Assembly: GCA_030427205.1 (NCBI GenBank)
Contig: JAUHXC010000001.1
Span: forward strand, 186,001 to 250,000
Direction: 5' to 3'
Length of the DNA stretch: 64,000 bases
Origin: a bacterium
Lineage (GTDB): Bacteria; Myxococcota_A; Bradymonadia; UBA7976; UBA1532
Shown: one piece after another, positions 48,168 to 60,159 of the stretch
How positions within the stretch are numbered: position 1 is the first letter of the stretch
Layout of the letters: the number at the start of each line of letters is the position of its first letter
Position numbers and translations under genes: made by a program
Notes under the pieces: model-generated
Databases searched by the model: none
What the model was told of the DNA's origin: nothing
The model's input: only the letters and a program-made list of their open reading frames with translations

Positions 48168-51100
48168 CTACAGCGGATAGAAGATGTTGAGGTGCACCCG
48201 CAGCGTCTGCGGCTCGAAGTCGTCTTCGACGAGCGGATAGGCCAGGTCGAGCCGCAGCGGCACCTGCCCGGTGACCAGCCAGCGCAGCCCGAGCCCCACC
48301 GAGGGGTAGAAGCGGCCGATGTTCATGCGGCTCCAGTCGGGGGCCACCGCGCCGACGTCGGAGAACAGCGCCCACCAGAAGTCGTCGATGACGAAGGTGG
48401 GGAAGCGGGCTTCGAGGCTGCCGACCATCATCGCCTTGCCGCCGACGCGCGGGGCGATGACCGCGCCGGTGTCTTCGGAGATCACCGAGCGGGTATCGAC
48501 GTCTTCGCACAGCGAATGGCCCCGCTGGTCGTTGCCCTGGCAGGCCTCGATGACCGCGTCGCCATAGCCGCGCACCGACAGCGCGACCCCGTCGCCGCCG
48601 GCCTTGAAGAAGAAGCCCGACTTGAGATCGGCCTCGGTCTGGTCGGTCTGCACCGCGCCGATGCGGAAGGTGGGCACGACGATGAGCTGCCTCTCGAAGA
48701 ACGACTGCACGTACTGGGCGGTGAGCGTCTCCTTGAACGAGGGCTCGAGCACGAAGGTCTGCAGCTCGCTGAAGGCGTTGAAGACGATCTCGGCCGAGGC
48801 GAGCAGCAACCAGCCGCGGGAGGGGTGCAGCGGGCTGTCGCGCCGGTCCCAGGTCAGGGTCGGCTCGAGGCTGACCGACTGGGTGGGGTCGCCGAAGAGC
48901 GGCACCTCGCCGTTGCGCACCAGCGCCCGCCGCTGCTCGATGCGGTAGTCGGTCACCAGGGTCGCCCGCAGCCCCTGGCCCCAGTCGTCGGGGTAGCTGA
49001 GGTTCTGGAAGTCGTAGCCGAAGGTGGGCTTGAACTCGACGGCCTGCTCGTAGGCGTCCCGCTGGCTGGTGCGGCCGGTGTAGTAGGTCGTCTCGACGGT
49101 CAGGTCGACCCGGGTGCCGAAGAGCCGGCGGTCCTTGAGGAAGGGGCCGGCCTCGAAGACCGTCTCGTCGAAGCGGCCGAAGCTGAACGGCTCTTCGATG
49201 CGGTTGATGTAGTTGAAGCCGAGGCCCACCTCGAGGGCGAGGCCGAGCAGGTTGCGGTCGCGGATGCTGCCGCCGAGGCTGTAGAGCACCGGCAGCTCGT
49301 CTTCGATGGGCGTGGAGTCGATCTGCAGGCCGAAGTAGGCGTCGGCGTAGCGGTAGTCCCCCTCCTCGACGGTGATCATCACCGCCGCGTCGCGCTGGTC
49401 GGTGCGCAGGCGGGTATCGCTGATGGTCTCCATCTGCACCGCGTCGAAGATGCCCAGCGAGCGCAGGTTGGCCTGGCTGCGGAAGAGCTGGTCGGTGCCC
49501 AGCGGCCGGCCGTCTTCGAAGAGCAGCTCGGCGTCGATCACCGAGGGGTCGGTGATCAGGTTGCCCTGCAGCAGGATGCCGTCGACATAGGTCTTGGGGC
49601 CGAGCGCGAAGTCGAACGCGAGGTCGTCGAGGTGGCGGCCGTAGAGGTTGTCGTCGCTGCAGGCGTCGATGGGATCGGGCTCCTGGCCCTTGGCGATGGC
49701 CGCCTCGCGGCTCTCGATCTCGCTGGGCAGGAGCGGCGGCGGCGGGCAGCTGGGCGACACGACGACGTCGATGAAGCCCTGCTGGCGCATCTGCCGGGCG
49801 AGGAAGCCGGTGACCGCGTCGAGCTTGCGCCGGTTGAGCCCGGTGGCCTGCCAGTCGAGGGTGTCATCGACGAAGCCGAGCTCGCCGAGCAGGTCGTAGG
49901 CCTCGTCGCGGCCCTCGTCGGCGATGCCCTGCAGGATCGCGTCGAGCCCCAGGCCGTCGACGGTGGCCGCCCGGCCCTCGACGAGCTCGATGCGCAGCAC
50001 CGCCAGCCGCGGGTCGGGATCGGGCAGCACCTGGTAGCAGATGTGGTTGACCGGGTCGTCGGTCCACACGTCGAAGAAGCGGGTCGAGGCGGGGCCCATC
50101 GCCGGGCCGAGGACCTCGCGGGCGCTGCCGGTATCGGCGGAGAGGATGGCGTCGCGCTCGGCGGCGGTCACCCGGCGCGGGTCGCCGCAGCGGAAGCGCA
50201 CCCCGGGCATGCCCCGGTCGCGGTACAGGTCGCGGATGGCGATCAGGTCGTTGATGATGCGGTTGGTCTGCAGCACGCCGGCCGAGGTGCCGAAGGCGTT
50301 GATCACGCCGTTGGGCGCGATGCCGCGGGTCTCCATGACCTCGAAGAGGGCCTCGTCGTCGAGGGCCCGGTTGCCGATGATCTCGACCCGCCGGGCGTAG
50401 ATCCGGCCGCCTTCGTCGATGGTGAAGGTCACCTCTGAGCGGTCGGGCCCCAGCCGCTCGAGCCGGGCGTCGACCCGCACGTCGTGGCGGGCGATGGCCT
50501 GATAGGCGTCGACGATGGCCACCCGGCTCGACTCGACCTCGGTGTCGTCGATGGCGCCGTTCTCGGCGAAGGTCAGCACCGCTTCGAGCTCTTTGTCGTC
50601 GATGCTCTGGTTGCCTTCGAAGCGCACCGTCAGCCGCGGGCCTTCGAAGATGCGCACCCGCGGGAAGACCCGGCCCCCCTTCTCGGCGAAGGGCGACTCG
50701 AGCCGCACCCGGGCGGTGACCCAGCCCTCTTCGCGGTAGCGGGCCTCGACGGTCTCGAGCTCGTCCTTGAGCTCGCGGCGGGCGTAGCGGCCGATGCCGA
50801 AGATGGCGAAGAGATCGCGCAGCATGTCGATGCGCTCGCCGGTGGTCAGCGGCTCGACGACCCGCCAATAGGGCACCGACGCGTTGCCCCGCACCAGCAC
50901 CTGCCCGATCTCGGGCTGGCGGCCCTCGTCGACCTCGAGCACGACCCGCACCAGGGTGTCGCCCGGGCCGTGCCAGGTGGGCACGATGCGGGCGGTGGTG
51001 CCCACGTAGCCCATCTGCTCGTAGAGCGAGACCACCCGGCTCTCCCAGTCGGCGAGCTGTTCGAGGTCTTCGGGGTCGAGCGGCAGCACGCCTTCGGCGG

Positions 51101-51884
51101 CCGGCCCGGCCAGCTTGCGCGGGAAGCTGCCCCCCCGGCGCAGCGGCAGCCGCTTGCGGATCTCGGAGCGGAAGAGCTGGGGGTAGAGCCGGCTCGACCA
51201 GCCGACGTACTCGACGTCGAGGTCCGTGATGACCACGTGCCCCAGCCCGACGAAGCGCACCCGGACCTCGCCGAAGCGCGGCGGGCGGCGGGCGTCGAGG
51301 TCGTCTTCGCGCTCGCGGGCGGCTTCGGCATCGTCGGCGCCGGGGGCCGTCGACGGGTCGGGCAGGGCCGGCTCGATGCGCACGTCGAGCTCACGCAAGA
51401 AGCCGGTGCGCCACAGCCGCAGCCAGGCCTCGGCCACCGCCCGGGGGTCGACGGTCGCGCCGTTGGGCAGGCCGATCACCTTGAACAGCGCGTCCCGCCG
51501 CTCGGGGTCGGTGCACACCGCGGTGTCGCACTCGACGACGGTCTCGTAGATCACCCGCCCGGCGAAGGGCACGGCGTCGGCGCAGACCACCTGCTGGCGC
51601 TCGCCGAGCTGGCGCGCGCTCGACGCGCGGTTGCGGGAGAACGGGCTGCCTTCGCCGCTCGTGCGGCGGTCGTCCCCGAAGGCGCAGGTCGCCGGCGCGG
51701 GCTCGGCCTGCGCGGGTTCGGCGGCCTCGGCCGGCGCGCCGGGCGGATCGGGCGCGGCCTCGCTCACCGCGGGCGGCTGGGCCCACGCGGGCCGGGCGAG
51801 CAGGGCCAGGGCGAGCAGGGCCAGGGCGAGCAGGGCCAGGGCCAGCGGCAGCAGCCGAGCCGGCGGCGGGAGCGGGCGGGCCAT
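48168..51884 (-). CDS. Omp85-family outer-membrane assembly protein (TamA/BamA-like)
   Basis: 1238 residues. ATG 51884 overlaps the TamB stop by one base. Signal peptide has a repetitive LALLA hydrophobic core. POTRA-like domains run through about 100-720 (for example GRVIYETVVECD, RFEGNQSIDDKELEAVLTFAENG, RRVEIIGNRALDDEALFEVMETRG, IDGILLQG-like YVDGILLQGNLITDPSVIDAELL). The C-terminal Omp85 barrel (about 830-1238) has GSIRDRNLLGLALEVGLGFNY, SVSLEPTLTWDRRDSPLHPSRGWLLLASAE and VGGKAMMVGSLEARFP. It is much longer than E. coli TamA (about 577) or BamA (about 810) because of extra periplasmic sequence. With the TamB-like protein it forms a translocation and assembly or lipid-transport pair. Confidence 0.9.
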   Translation of the reverse strand: MARPLPPPARLLPLALALLALALLALALLARPAWAQPPAVSEAAPDPPGAPAEAAEPAQAEPAPATCAFGDDRRTSGEGSPFSRNRASSARQLGERQQVVCADAVPFAGRVIYETVVECDTAVCTDPERRDALFKVIGLPNGATVDPRAVAEAWLRLWRTGFLRELDVRIEPALPDPSTAPGADDAEAAREREDDLDARRPPRFGEVRVRFVGLGHVVITDLDVEYVGWSSRLYPQLFRSEIRKRLPLRRGGSFPRKLAGPAAEGVLPLDPEDLEQLADWESRVVSLYEQMGYVGTTARIVPTWHGPGDTLVRVVLEVDEGRQPEIGQVLVRGNASVPYWRVVEPLTTGERIDMLRDLFAIFGIGRYARRELKDELETVEARYREEGWVTARVRLESPFAEKGGRVFPRVRIFEGPRLTVRFEGNQSIDDKELEAVLTFAENGAIDDTEVESSRVAIVDAYQAIARHDVRVDARLERLGPDRSEVTFTIDEGGRIYARRVEIIGNRALDDEALFEVMETRGIAPNGVINAFGTSAGVLQTNRIINDLIAIRDLYRDRGMPGVRFRCGDPRRVTAAERDAILSADTGSAREVLGPAMGPASTRFFDVWTDDPVNHICYQVLPDPDPRLAVLRIELVEGRAATVDGLGLDAILQGIADEGRDEAYDLLGELGFVDDTLDWQATGLNRRKLDAVTGFLARQMRQQGFIDVVVSPSCPPPPLLPSEIESREAAIAKGQEPDPIDACSDDNLYGRHLDDLAFDFALGPKTYVDGILLQGNLITDPSVIDAELLFEDGRPLGTDQLFRSQANLRSLGIFDAVQMETISDTRLRTDQRDAAVMITVEEGDYRYADAYFGLQIDSTPIEDELPVLYSLGGSIRDRNLLGLALEVGLGFNYINRIEEPFSFGRFDETVFEAGPFLKDRRLFGTRVDLTVETTYYTGRTSQRDAYEQAVEFKPTFGYDFQNLSYPDDWGQGLRATLVTDYRIEQRRALVRNGEVPLFGDPTQSVSLEPTLTWDRRDSPLHPSRGWLLLASAEIVFNAFSELQTFVLEPSFKETLTAQYVQSFFERQLIVVPTFRIGAVQTDQTEADLKSGFFFKAGGDGVALSVRGYGDAVIEACQGNDQRGHSLCEDVDTRSVISEDTGAVIAPRVGGKAMMVGSLEARFPTFVIDDFWWALFSDVGAVAPDWSRMNIGRFYPSVGLGLRWLVTGQVPLRLDLAYPLVEDDFEPQTLRVHLNIFYPL
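51796..51840 (-). repeat. Three perfect 15-bp tandem repeats inside a signal-peptide sequence
   Basis: gcgagcagggccagg occurs three times in a row and encodes LALLA units of the Omp85 signal peptide. Unit gain or loss keeps the frame and would change only the hydrophobic core length. Confidence 0.85.
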
Positions 51885-54800
51885 CAATCCAGCTCGAACC
51901 GCAGCCGCAGCCGGCCGCTGGTGGAGTTGAGGTTGCCGGCGTTCTCGTTGGTCAGCTCGGCGGTGGCGGCGTTGTTGATGCGGTATTCGAGGCCGAACGT
52001 CTGCGGGATGCTGCCGTCCTCGTCGCCCACCAGCGTGCGCGAGTAGAGCCGCAGCCGGCGCGACAGCAGCTTGTCAGCGTCGATGAACAGGGTGCCGGTC
52101 GACGCGGGCGTCAGCGACAGGTCGAGGTCGAGGGTGTCTTCGAGCGGGCGCTCGATGAGCCCGAGCAGCGGCCCGAGCAAGAGCTCGGTGGCCGGCTGGG
52201 CCGAGGCCACGCCGCCCAGGGTATCGGGCAGGCTGCCGGTGAGCACCAGCACCGCGATCTCGTAGCTCGACAAGCCGCTGTTCGAAGACATCTCCGGGTC
52301 GAGGGTGGCCTTGGACTGCCAGTCGGGCAGGCGGTAGCGGGCGCGCAGGGTGACCTCTTCGAGGCGCACGTCGCCGCCGCCGGTGTCGAAGGTGGTCGAC
52401 GTGCCGCTCTCGTCGTTGCGCAGGCGGAAGGTATGGGTGGCCTCCACGTCGGCGTCGATGATGCTGGCGTTGCCGAAGACCACATCGCCCCGGGTCACCT
52501 CGAACGGGCGGCGGGCGTAGGTCAGCTGGGAGTCGGCGAGGATGCTCATCGCGCCGTCGATGCGCAGCTGCTCGGGGCCCGAGCGCTCGGTGAGCAGGCC
52601 GTAGATGTTGGTGAGCCGGAAGCCGAGCTCGAGGTCGAGGGTCAGCACGGTGATCTGGTTGCGCACGTAGAAGTCGCCGTCGCTGTACGCCTCGAGCCCG
52701 TCGAAGAAGAGCTGCTGCAGCAGCGGGATGCGCTCGAAGACGCTGACGCTGCGGGTGGCGCTCGCCCCGCGCAGGTTGTCGGTCAGGCCGCGGTTGATCT
52801 CGCTGACGCTGGTGATGTCGGCCACGTACTCTCCGCGGACCACCTTGACCTCGCCGGGGCCCACGATCAGCCGCGGCACCGAGGGTCCCACGTCGGCGAC
52901 CTGCTGGCACAGCTCGACCTCGACCCCGTCGAGGTTGAACGTGCCCCGCAGGGTGCGCGGCACGTTGAGCGCCAGGTCGCGGGCGGCGACCCGGACGGCG
53001 ATGTGGTCGGGCACGAAGCGGCGGAAGGACACCGTGAGGTCGTCGAGCACCACCGGCGACTCGTCACGCAAGACGGTGAGCGCGGACGCATCGGGCGGCA
53101 GCTCGAGGGTGAACATGCCATAGGCCCGCGGCGGCTTGCGCCCCTCGGGATACACCGCCCCGTCGCAGATGCCCACCGGCGACGCGCCGGGCCCCATGGG
53201 CGCGATCACGAAGCGGGCCCGGTCGAACTCGAGCAGGCCGCCGATGACCGAGGAGCGCGGCACGAGGTTGGCGTCTTCGATGGTCAGCGTGCCCGCCGGG
53301 CGGATGTCGCTGGCCGGGCCGCTGAGCGTCAGCCGGGCCTCGGCGCGGCCGTCCATGCCGGTGAAGACCGACGCGGCGAGGGGCTGCACCAGCCGCAGGT
53401 CGGCGCCGACGGTGGCCTGCAGGTCGAGCATCGGCCGCAGCGACTCGCCCGCCTCTTCGAGCACCATCCGCCCGGTCACCTCGACCTCGGCCCGGCTCTC
53501 GACGTCGGCCCCGCCGCCCAGCCGCGCGTCGTCGTCGCCGCGGGTGACGCTGAGGGTCAAAGCGCCGATGTCGGTGGTGCGACCGTCGAAGCTCAACTCG
53601 ACGGGGAACGGCGCGCTGACCACGAAGGGGTCGTCGTCGAGGGTGTAGCGGGCCTCGAGCCGGTCGAGCCGCGCCTCGACCTTCTCGAGCGCGCCGGCGA
53701 AGGGGTCGAGCCGGGCTTCGACGCGGCCGCTGAGCTGCGTCTGCAGCGGCTGGTCTTCGAGCTGCGGCAGCAGCTCTTCGAGGGCGAGGTCGGTGAAGCC
53801 GACGGCGGCCACCAGCGCCCGCCCGTCGTCGACGGTGGGCAGGTCGACGTCGATGTCGAAGCGTTCGAAGAGCCGCCCCTTCACCGTGAGGCTGCTGTCG
53901 GCGGCGCCCACCTGCAGCGTGCCTTTGCCCAGGTCGTCGTAGATGTCGTACGCCACCCCGTCGAGGGTCAGCGTGCCGTCCAGCGCCGGCGCTTCGAGCG
54001 TGCCTTCGCCGTTGAGCCGCGCGCTGAGGCGCCCCTGCAGCGGATACGGCTCACCCGCCGGGCGCGGCTCTTCGGGCGGGGCGACGCGCTCGACGAGGGC
54101 CAGCGGCACCTGCTCGAGCGAGACCTCGCCGGCGTAGGCCCCCGTCTCGGGGGTGAAGCGGCCGCTCGCCGACAGCAGCGGTTCGCGAGCGGCGTCGAAG
54201 AGCGCCAGCCGCTCGATGTCGATCGTGCGCCCGTCGTAGGCCCCGCTCAGGTCGAGCTTGCGCAGGGTGAGCGTGGTCCAGCGTGGGTCGACGACGCGCG
54301 CGCGCACGCTGCCCTGCGGCCGGGCGGCGGTGCCCTCGACCCGGGCGGTGAGGTCGATGCGGCCGCCCACCTGCCCCGCCACCGGCCCCAGGGGCAGCGG
54401 CCCCAGGTCGATGCGCCGGGCGTCGATGCGCAGGTCGAGCGGGGTGCGCGGCCGATTGACGCCGATGCGCCCCCGCACCCCGAGCCGGGCGTCGGGGTCG
54501 GCCCGGTCGCGGGGGTCGATCACCACGTCGTCGAGGGCGAGCCAGCCGCCGCGATACTCCGCCCGCCCGCGCAGGTCGACCGGCGGGATCGGCGCGAAGC
54601 GGATGTTGCGCCCGCGCACGCCGGCCTTGACCAGCGGGTCGTCGAGCGCGCCCGACAGCCGCCAGTCCACGTCGACCGCGCCATTGAGGTCGAGGCCCAG
54701 CTCGGCCAGCGCCGGCTTCAGCTCGCCCACCTGCAGCCGGCCGCGCAGCGCCGCGCCCAGGTCGTCGAGGTCGAGGCCGCCGCGGGCGTCGAGCCGGGTG

Positions 54801-56290
54801 CTGCCCGAGTCGACGTCGAGCTTCGAGAGCGTCAGCGCCGTGCCTTCGAGGCGGGCGTCGAGGCGCAGCTTCGTACGCGCCCCCAGCCCGAACATCGGCC
54901 GCCCGCGCCGCTCGAAGCGTAGATCGGCGCTGGCGGTGATGGTGCGGTCGGCGTCGTAGAGGTCGACGACGTGGGCGAAGATCGGACCGCTGATGCCGCC
55001 GGCCAGCAGCCGCTTCAGCCGCGCGTCGAGGGCGACGGGCAGCCGGGTGGGGTCGATGCCGGCGGGCCAGATCTCGGCCCAGGCGCGGCCGGTGGGCAGC
55101 GCCACCCCGCCCTCGAGCGACAGCCGGCCGCCGAAGGCCTCGACCTCGAGATCGCTCACCGCGACCCGATCGTCGGGGTCCTTGTGCAGCGCGAGGACAT
55201 AGCGTTCGAGGCTCAGCGGCCCGATGGTCAACCCCTCGCCCGCCGCCGTCACCCGCCCGTCGAAGGCGTCGATCTCGCCCTGGCCCTCGACGGTCAGCAT
55301 CGCCGGACCGGAGACGCCGCTGACCCCGAACTGGTCGAGGTGGCGGGCGACATCGCGGGCCGCGAGCTCGACCCGAGCGCCGATCCAGGGGATGCCGGGG
55401 GTGTCGAGCCGCATGCGGTAGTTGTCGACGATCAGCCGATCGCCGCGGTGCCCCGCCGCGAGGCGGGCGACGGAGAAGCGCTCGCCGTGCCAGCGGAAGT
55501 GCCTCAGCCGCAGCCCCTCGACCGGGAAGGCGAACACCGCGTCCCGCGGGGCTTCGATCGGCGGGATCTCCTCTTCGATGTCGGGGCGCAGCACCCGCAC
55601 CGCGCCGCGCCCGATGCGCGCTTCGCCGGCGCCGATGCCCATCACCGGCCCGTCGGGGCCCGGGCGCATGTCGAAGCGGCCCTCGAAGATCGAGATGTCT
55701 TCGGCGACGATCGAGACGAAGGGCATGTCGAGCACGAAGGTGGCCTGCTCGATGCGGATGTCTTCGAAGTCGAGCGGCGGCGGCCCGCCGGGCTGGCCCT
55801 CGTCGTAGAGCGGCCCCGGCGGCCAGAACAGCTGGGGCAGGTCGAGCTGCACCTTGGGCCGGCCGAGGTCGTCGAGCGCTTCGGGGTGCAGCCGCCCGGT
55901 GAGGCGCACGACCGGGCGCACGATGCGGATGTCGCCGGCGGCGATGCGCCCGCCGACGAGGTCGAGCAGCCTGATCTGGCCCACCTCGAGAGTATCGGCG
56001 GTGATGATCGGCCGGTCGTGGGCCCCGACGAGGGTCGGCTCGAGGATCTCGATCTGCCACGGCAGCGGGCCCCACGTGATGCGGGTCCAGGCGATGCGCC
56101 CGCGGAACTGGGTATTGACGATGCCGTCGAAGAGCCGCACCGCGTACGACGAGTTGAGGGTGAAGTAGACCAGGAACCAGACGAGCCCGACGAAGGCAGC
56201 GAGCAGGATGAGCTGAGCGCTGATGCGCTGATACAAGCGCGCGGTCGCCCGCAGGACGATCCGGGTGGTGTCCATCCGGGGGTTGCTCAT
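51884..56290 (-). CDS. tamB: TamB-like (AsmA-type) translocation/lipid-transport protein
   Basis: 1468 residues from ATG 56290 (ATG 56275 also possible; no clear ribosome site). One N-terminal membrane anchor (LILLAAFVGLVWFLVYFTL, about 26-45) is followed by a very long periplasmic beta-taco region with repeated 'GRxxLSGxLxDPxVxAxxxxxxLxx' strands (for example VDWRLSGALDDPLVKAGVRGRNIRF, ARLTLSGPASDIRPAGTLTIEDANL). The C-terminal 300 residues form the TamB/DUF490 domain: YVADITSVSEINRGL, VTRGDVVFGNASIIDADVEAT, MSSNSGLSSYEIAVLVLTGSLPD, and LGLEYRINN near the end. It lies immediately upstream of, and coupled to, an Omp85 gene, the usual TamA partner, but in the order tamB then tamA. Confidence 0.92.
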   Translation of the reverse strand: MSNPRMDTTRIVLRATARLYQRISAQLILLAAFVGLVWFLVYFTLNSSYAVRLFDGIVNTQFRGRIAWTRITWGPLPWQIEILEPTLVGAHDRPIITADTLEVGQIRLLDLVGGRIAAGDIRIVRPVVRLTGRLHPEALDDLGRPKVQLDLPQLFWPPGPLYDEGQPGGPPPLDFEDIRIEQATFVLDMPFVSIVAEDISIFEGRFDMRPGPDGPVMGIGAGEARIGRGAVRVLRPDIEEEIPPIEAPRDAVFAFPVEGLRLRHFRWHGERFSVARLAAGHRGDRLIVDNYRMRLDTPGIPWIGARVELAARDVARHLDQFGVSGVSGPAMLTVEGQGEIDAFDGRVTAAGEGLTIGPLSLERYVLALHKDPDDRVAVSDLEVEAFGGRLSLEGGVALPTGRAWAEIWPAGIDPTRLPVALDARLKRLLAGGISGPIFAHVVDLYDADRTITASADLRFERRGRPMFGLGARTKLRLDARLEGTALTLSKLDVDSGSTRLDARGGLDLDDLGAALRGRLQVGELKPALAELGLDLNGAVDVDWRLSGALDDPLVKAGVRGRNIRFAPIPPVDLRGRAEYRGGWLALDDVVIDPRDRADPDARLGVRGRIGVNRPRTPLDLRIDARRIDLGPLPLGPVAGQVGGRIDLTARVEGTAARPQGSVRARVVDPRWTTLTLRKLDLSGAYDGRTIDIERLALFDAAREPLLSASGRFTPETGAYAGEVSLEQVPLALVERVAPPEEPRPAGEPYPLQGRLSARLNGEGTLEAPALDGTLTLDGVAYDIYDDLGKGTLQVGAADSSLTVKGRLFERFDIDVDLPTVDDGRALVAAVGFTDLALEELLPQLEDQPLQTQLSGRVEARLDPFAGALEKVEARLDRLEARYTLDDDPFVVSAPFPVELSFDGRTTDIGALTLSVTRGDDDARLGGGADVESRAEVEVTGRMVLEEAGESLRPMLDLQATVGADLRLVQPLAASVFTGMDGRAEARLTLSGPASDIRPAGTLTIEDANLVPRSSVIGGLLEFDRARFVIAPMGPGASPVGICDGAVYPEGRKPPRAYGMFTLELPPDASALTVLRDESPVVLDDLTVSFRRFVPDHIAVRVAARDLALNVPRTLRGTFNLDGVEVELCQQVADVGPSVPRLIVGPGEVKVVRGEYVADITSVSEINRGLTDNLRGASATRSVSVFERIPLLQQLFFDGLEAYSDGDFYVRNQITVLTLDLELGFRLTNIYGLLTERSGPEQLRIDGAMSILADSQLTYARRPFEVTRGDVVFGNASIIDADVEATHTFRLRNDESGTSTTFDTGGGDVRLEEVTLRARYRLPDWQSKATLDPEMSSNSGLSSYEIAVLVLTGSLPDTLGGVASAQPATELLLGPLLGLIERPLEDTLDLDLSLTPASTGTLFIDADKLLSRRLRLYSRTLVGDEDGSIPQTFGLEYRINNAATAELTNENAGNLNSTSGRLRLRFELD

Positions 56291-56481
56291 GAGACAGGCA
56301 GAGTAGCAGTCACGGTGCTGCCGCGACACCTCCCGCCGCCGGTCATTCAGTCTCGGCGTCGGACGGGCCCGATCGGGCTTTGCGAACCGACACCCGCACG
56401 ACACTTTTGCCGGTCCGCGACGAGTGTGCTACTTCAATTCGGTAGCGTCGGTCCCCGCGTGTGGGGGACCAAAGGGGTCGT

Positions 56482-58230
56482 ATGCTCCGTCTCGTCATCG
56501 AAGATGGTGAGGGCACCACCCACGTCGTGCCGCTCATCCGGGACGAAATCACGATCGGTCGGCAGGAAGGCAATACGATCCGCCTCACCGAGCGCAACGT
56601 CTCCCGGCGTCACGCACGGCTGGTGCGGGCCGGGACCGACGGCTCGCCGACCGTACTCGTCGAAGATCTCGACAGTTACAACGGCATCCGCCTCAACGGC
56701 GATCGCATCGCCGGCAAGTGCACGATGCGGCCGGCCGATCTGCTGCAGATCGGCGACTACTCGTTGGCGCTGAAGACCGAAGAGGTCACCGACGCCGACC
56801 TGGGCTCGCTCGCCGCCGCCGCCGCCCACGAAGAGCCGCCGCCGCCGCCGGTCGACCCGCGGCTGCCCGAGGAGGAGCGCGGGCGCTTCGTGGTGGTGTC
56901 GAGCAACCTCGCCGGCAACGAGTACGCGCTCGACCAGCGCGAGGTGATCATCGGCCGCACCGACGCCGACGAGAACGACGTGGTCATCGCCCACCGCTCG
57001 ATCTCGCGGCACCACGCCAAGATCATCCACCGCGACGGTACGTTCACCATCATCGACCTCGCCTCGTCCAACGGGGTCAAGGTCAACGGCGAGGCCTTCG
57101 GCACCGCCACCCTGGTCAACGGCGACATCATCGAACTCGGCCACGTCAAGCTGCGCTTCTGCGCGCCGGGGGACGATTACGTCTTCACCTCGGCCGACGT
57201 GGACGACGTCGAGGTCGAGAGCGGCCCCAGCCCGTGGCAGCTCGTCTTCGTGGCGCTGCTGCTCATCGGCGTGGCCATCGTCGCCTACCTCATCGTCGAC
57301 CGGGTGGCCCACAACCGGCAGGCCCAGCAGGGGGTGACGGCGGGGCAGCCGACCGACAAGCCGCCGACGCCCGCGCCGCCCACGCCGCCGGCGGCGCCCG
57401 ACGTGCAGCCGATCATCGATCGGGGCAACGCGGCGCTCGCCGACAAGTCGTGGGACGAGGCGCGTACGGTCTTCGACGAGGCGCTGGCGAAGGTGCCCGA
57501 CCACGGCGAGGCGCGCAGCGGGCGCGAGCGCGCGGTGCGTGAGGCGGCCAATCAGCCCCGCTTCGAGGGGCTCGAGAAGGCGGTCGCCGACCAGCGCTGG
57601 AGCGACGCGTTCTCCCGCCTGGAGGAGTTCCCCAACGACAGCGTCTACGCGCCGCAGGTCCAGGCCCGGCGGGACGAGATCGAAGAGGGCTTCGCCAACG
57701 CCGAGCTCGAGCGCGGGCGGCTGTTCATCAAGGCCGGCGAGATCGAGAACGCCGAGCGCACGCAGAAGGACCTCGCCAAGAAGGACTTCGCCGACATCCA
57801 GGCGAAGACCCTCGCCGAGGAGATCGAAGAAGCGAAGCGTCAGCCCTCGACCCCCGAGACCCCCGTCGAGCCGGACGGTGCCGGCGGCGCCGGTGGCCAG
57901 GCTGCGACGCCCAAGCCGCCGCGCAAGCCGCGGCAGCGCACGACGAACACCGGCCCCAACGCCAGCTTCGACGAGCTGATCACCCAGGCGCTGCGCCGTA
58001 TGATGAAGAGCGACCGCGAGGCGGCGATCGTATTGCTCAAGCGGGCGGCGAAGAAGCGCCCCAACAGCCACCTGCCGCATCAGCGTCTGTGCGCCATCTA
58101 CAAGGCGCGGCAGCAGCACAAGCTGGCGCTCGGAAGCTGCAAGAAGTGGCTCGAGCTCGAGCCCAACGCGTCATACCGCCCGGCCATCCAGCGCAACATC
58201 TCGCAGCTCCAGGAGCTGATCAACCGCTGA
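56482..58230 (+). CDS. Tandem-FHA membrane protein with periplasmic TPR domain
   Basis: 582 residues from ATG 56482 with AAGGGG upstream (GTG 56461 is possible). FHA domain 1 at about 22-98 (IGRQ, SRRH 41-44, SYNG 65-68) and FHA domain 2 at about 150-226 (IGRT, SRHH 175-178, SSNG 195-198) both keep the Arg, Ser, His and Asn that read phosphothreonine. One membrane helix at 253-272, a Pro/Thr linker, then helical repeats with TPR-like units (IIDRGNAALADKSWDEARTVFDEAL; LITQALRRMMKSDREAAIVLLKRAA). The cytoplasmic FHA side probably docks phosphorylated kinases such as those encoded elsewhere in this window. It is followed by an OmpA gene 58 bases downstream. Confidence 0.9.
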   Translation: MLRLVIEDGEGTTHVVPLIRDEITIGRQEGNTIRLTERNVSRRHARLVRAGTDGSPTVLVEDLDSYNGIRLNGDRIAGKCTMRPADLLQIGDYSLALKTEEVTDADLGSLAAAAAHEEPPPPPVDPRLPEEERGRFVVVSSNLAGNEYALDQREVIIGRTDADENDVVIAHRSISRHHAKIIHRDGTFTIIDLASSNGVKVNGEAFGTATLVNGDIIELGHVKLRFCAPGDDYVFTSADVDDVEVESGPSPWQLVFVALLLIGVAIVAYLIVDRVAHNRQAQQGVTAGQPTDKPPTPAPPTPPAAPDVQPIIDRGNAALADKSWDEARTVFDEALAKVPDHGEARSGRERAVREAANQPRFEGLEKAVADQRWSDAFSRLEEFPNDSVYAPQVQARRDEIEEGFANAELERGRLFIKAGEIENAERTQKDLAKKDFADIQAKTLAEEIEEAKRQPSTPETPVEPDGAGGAGGQAATPKPPRKPRQRTTNTGPNASFDELITQALRRMMKSDREAAIVLLKRAAKKRPNSHLPHQRLCAIYKARQQHKLALGSCKKWLELEPNASYRPAIQRNISQLQELINR

Positions 58231-58288
58231 CGGCGGGCAACGGCCCTCTGGGGGCGCCGCCGGGCACACGAACCGACAGCGAGTCCCG

Positions 58289-60151
<1,863 letters not shown>

Positions 60152-60159
60152 CCCGAGCG

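Noticed and set aside
52433-54922. Plus-strand frame of 829 codons opposite tamB
   Set aside because: Low-complexity shadow without signals; the TamB motifs fall on the other strand.
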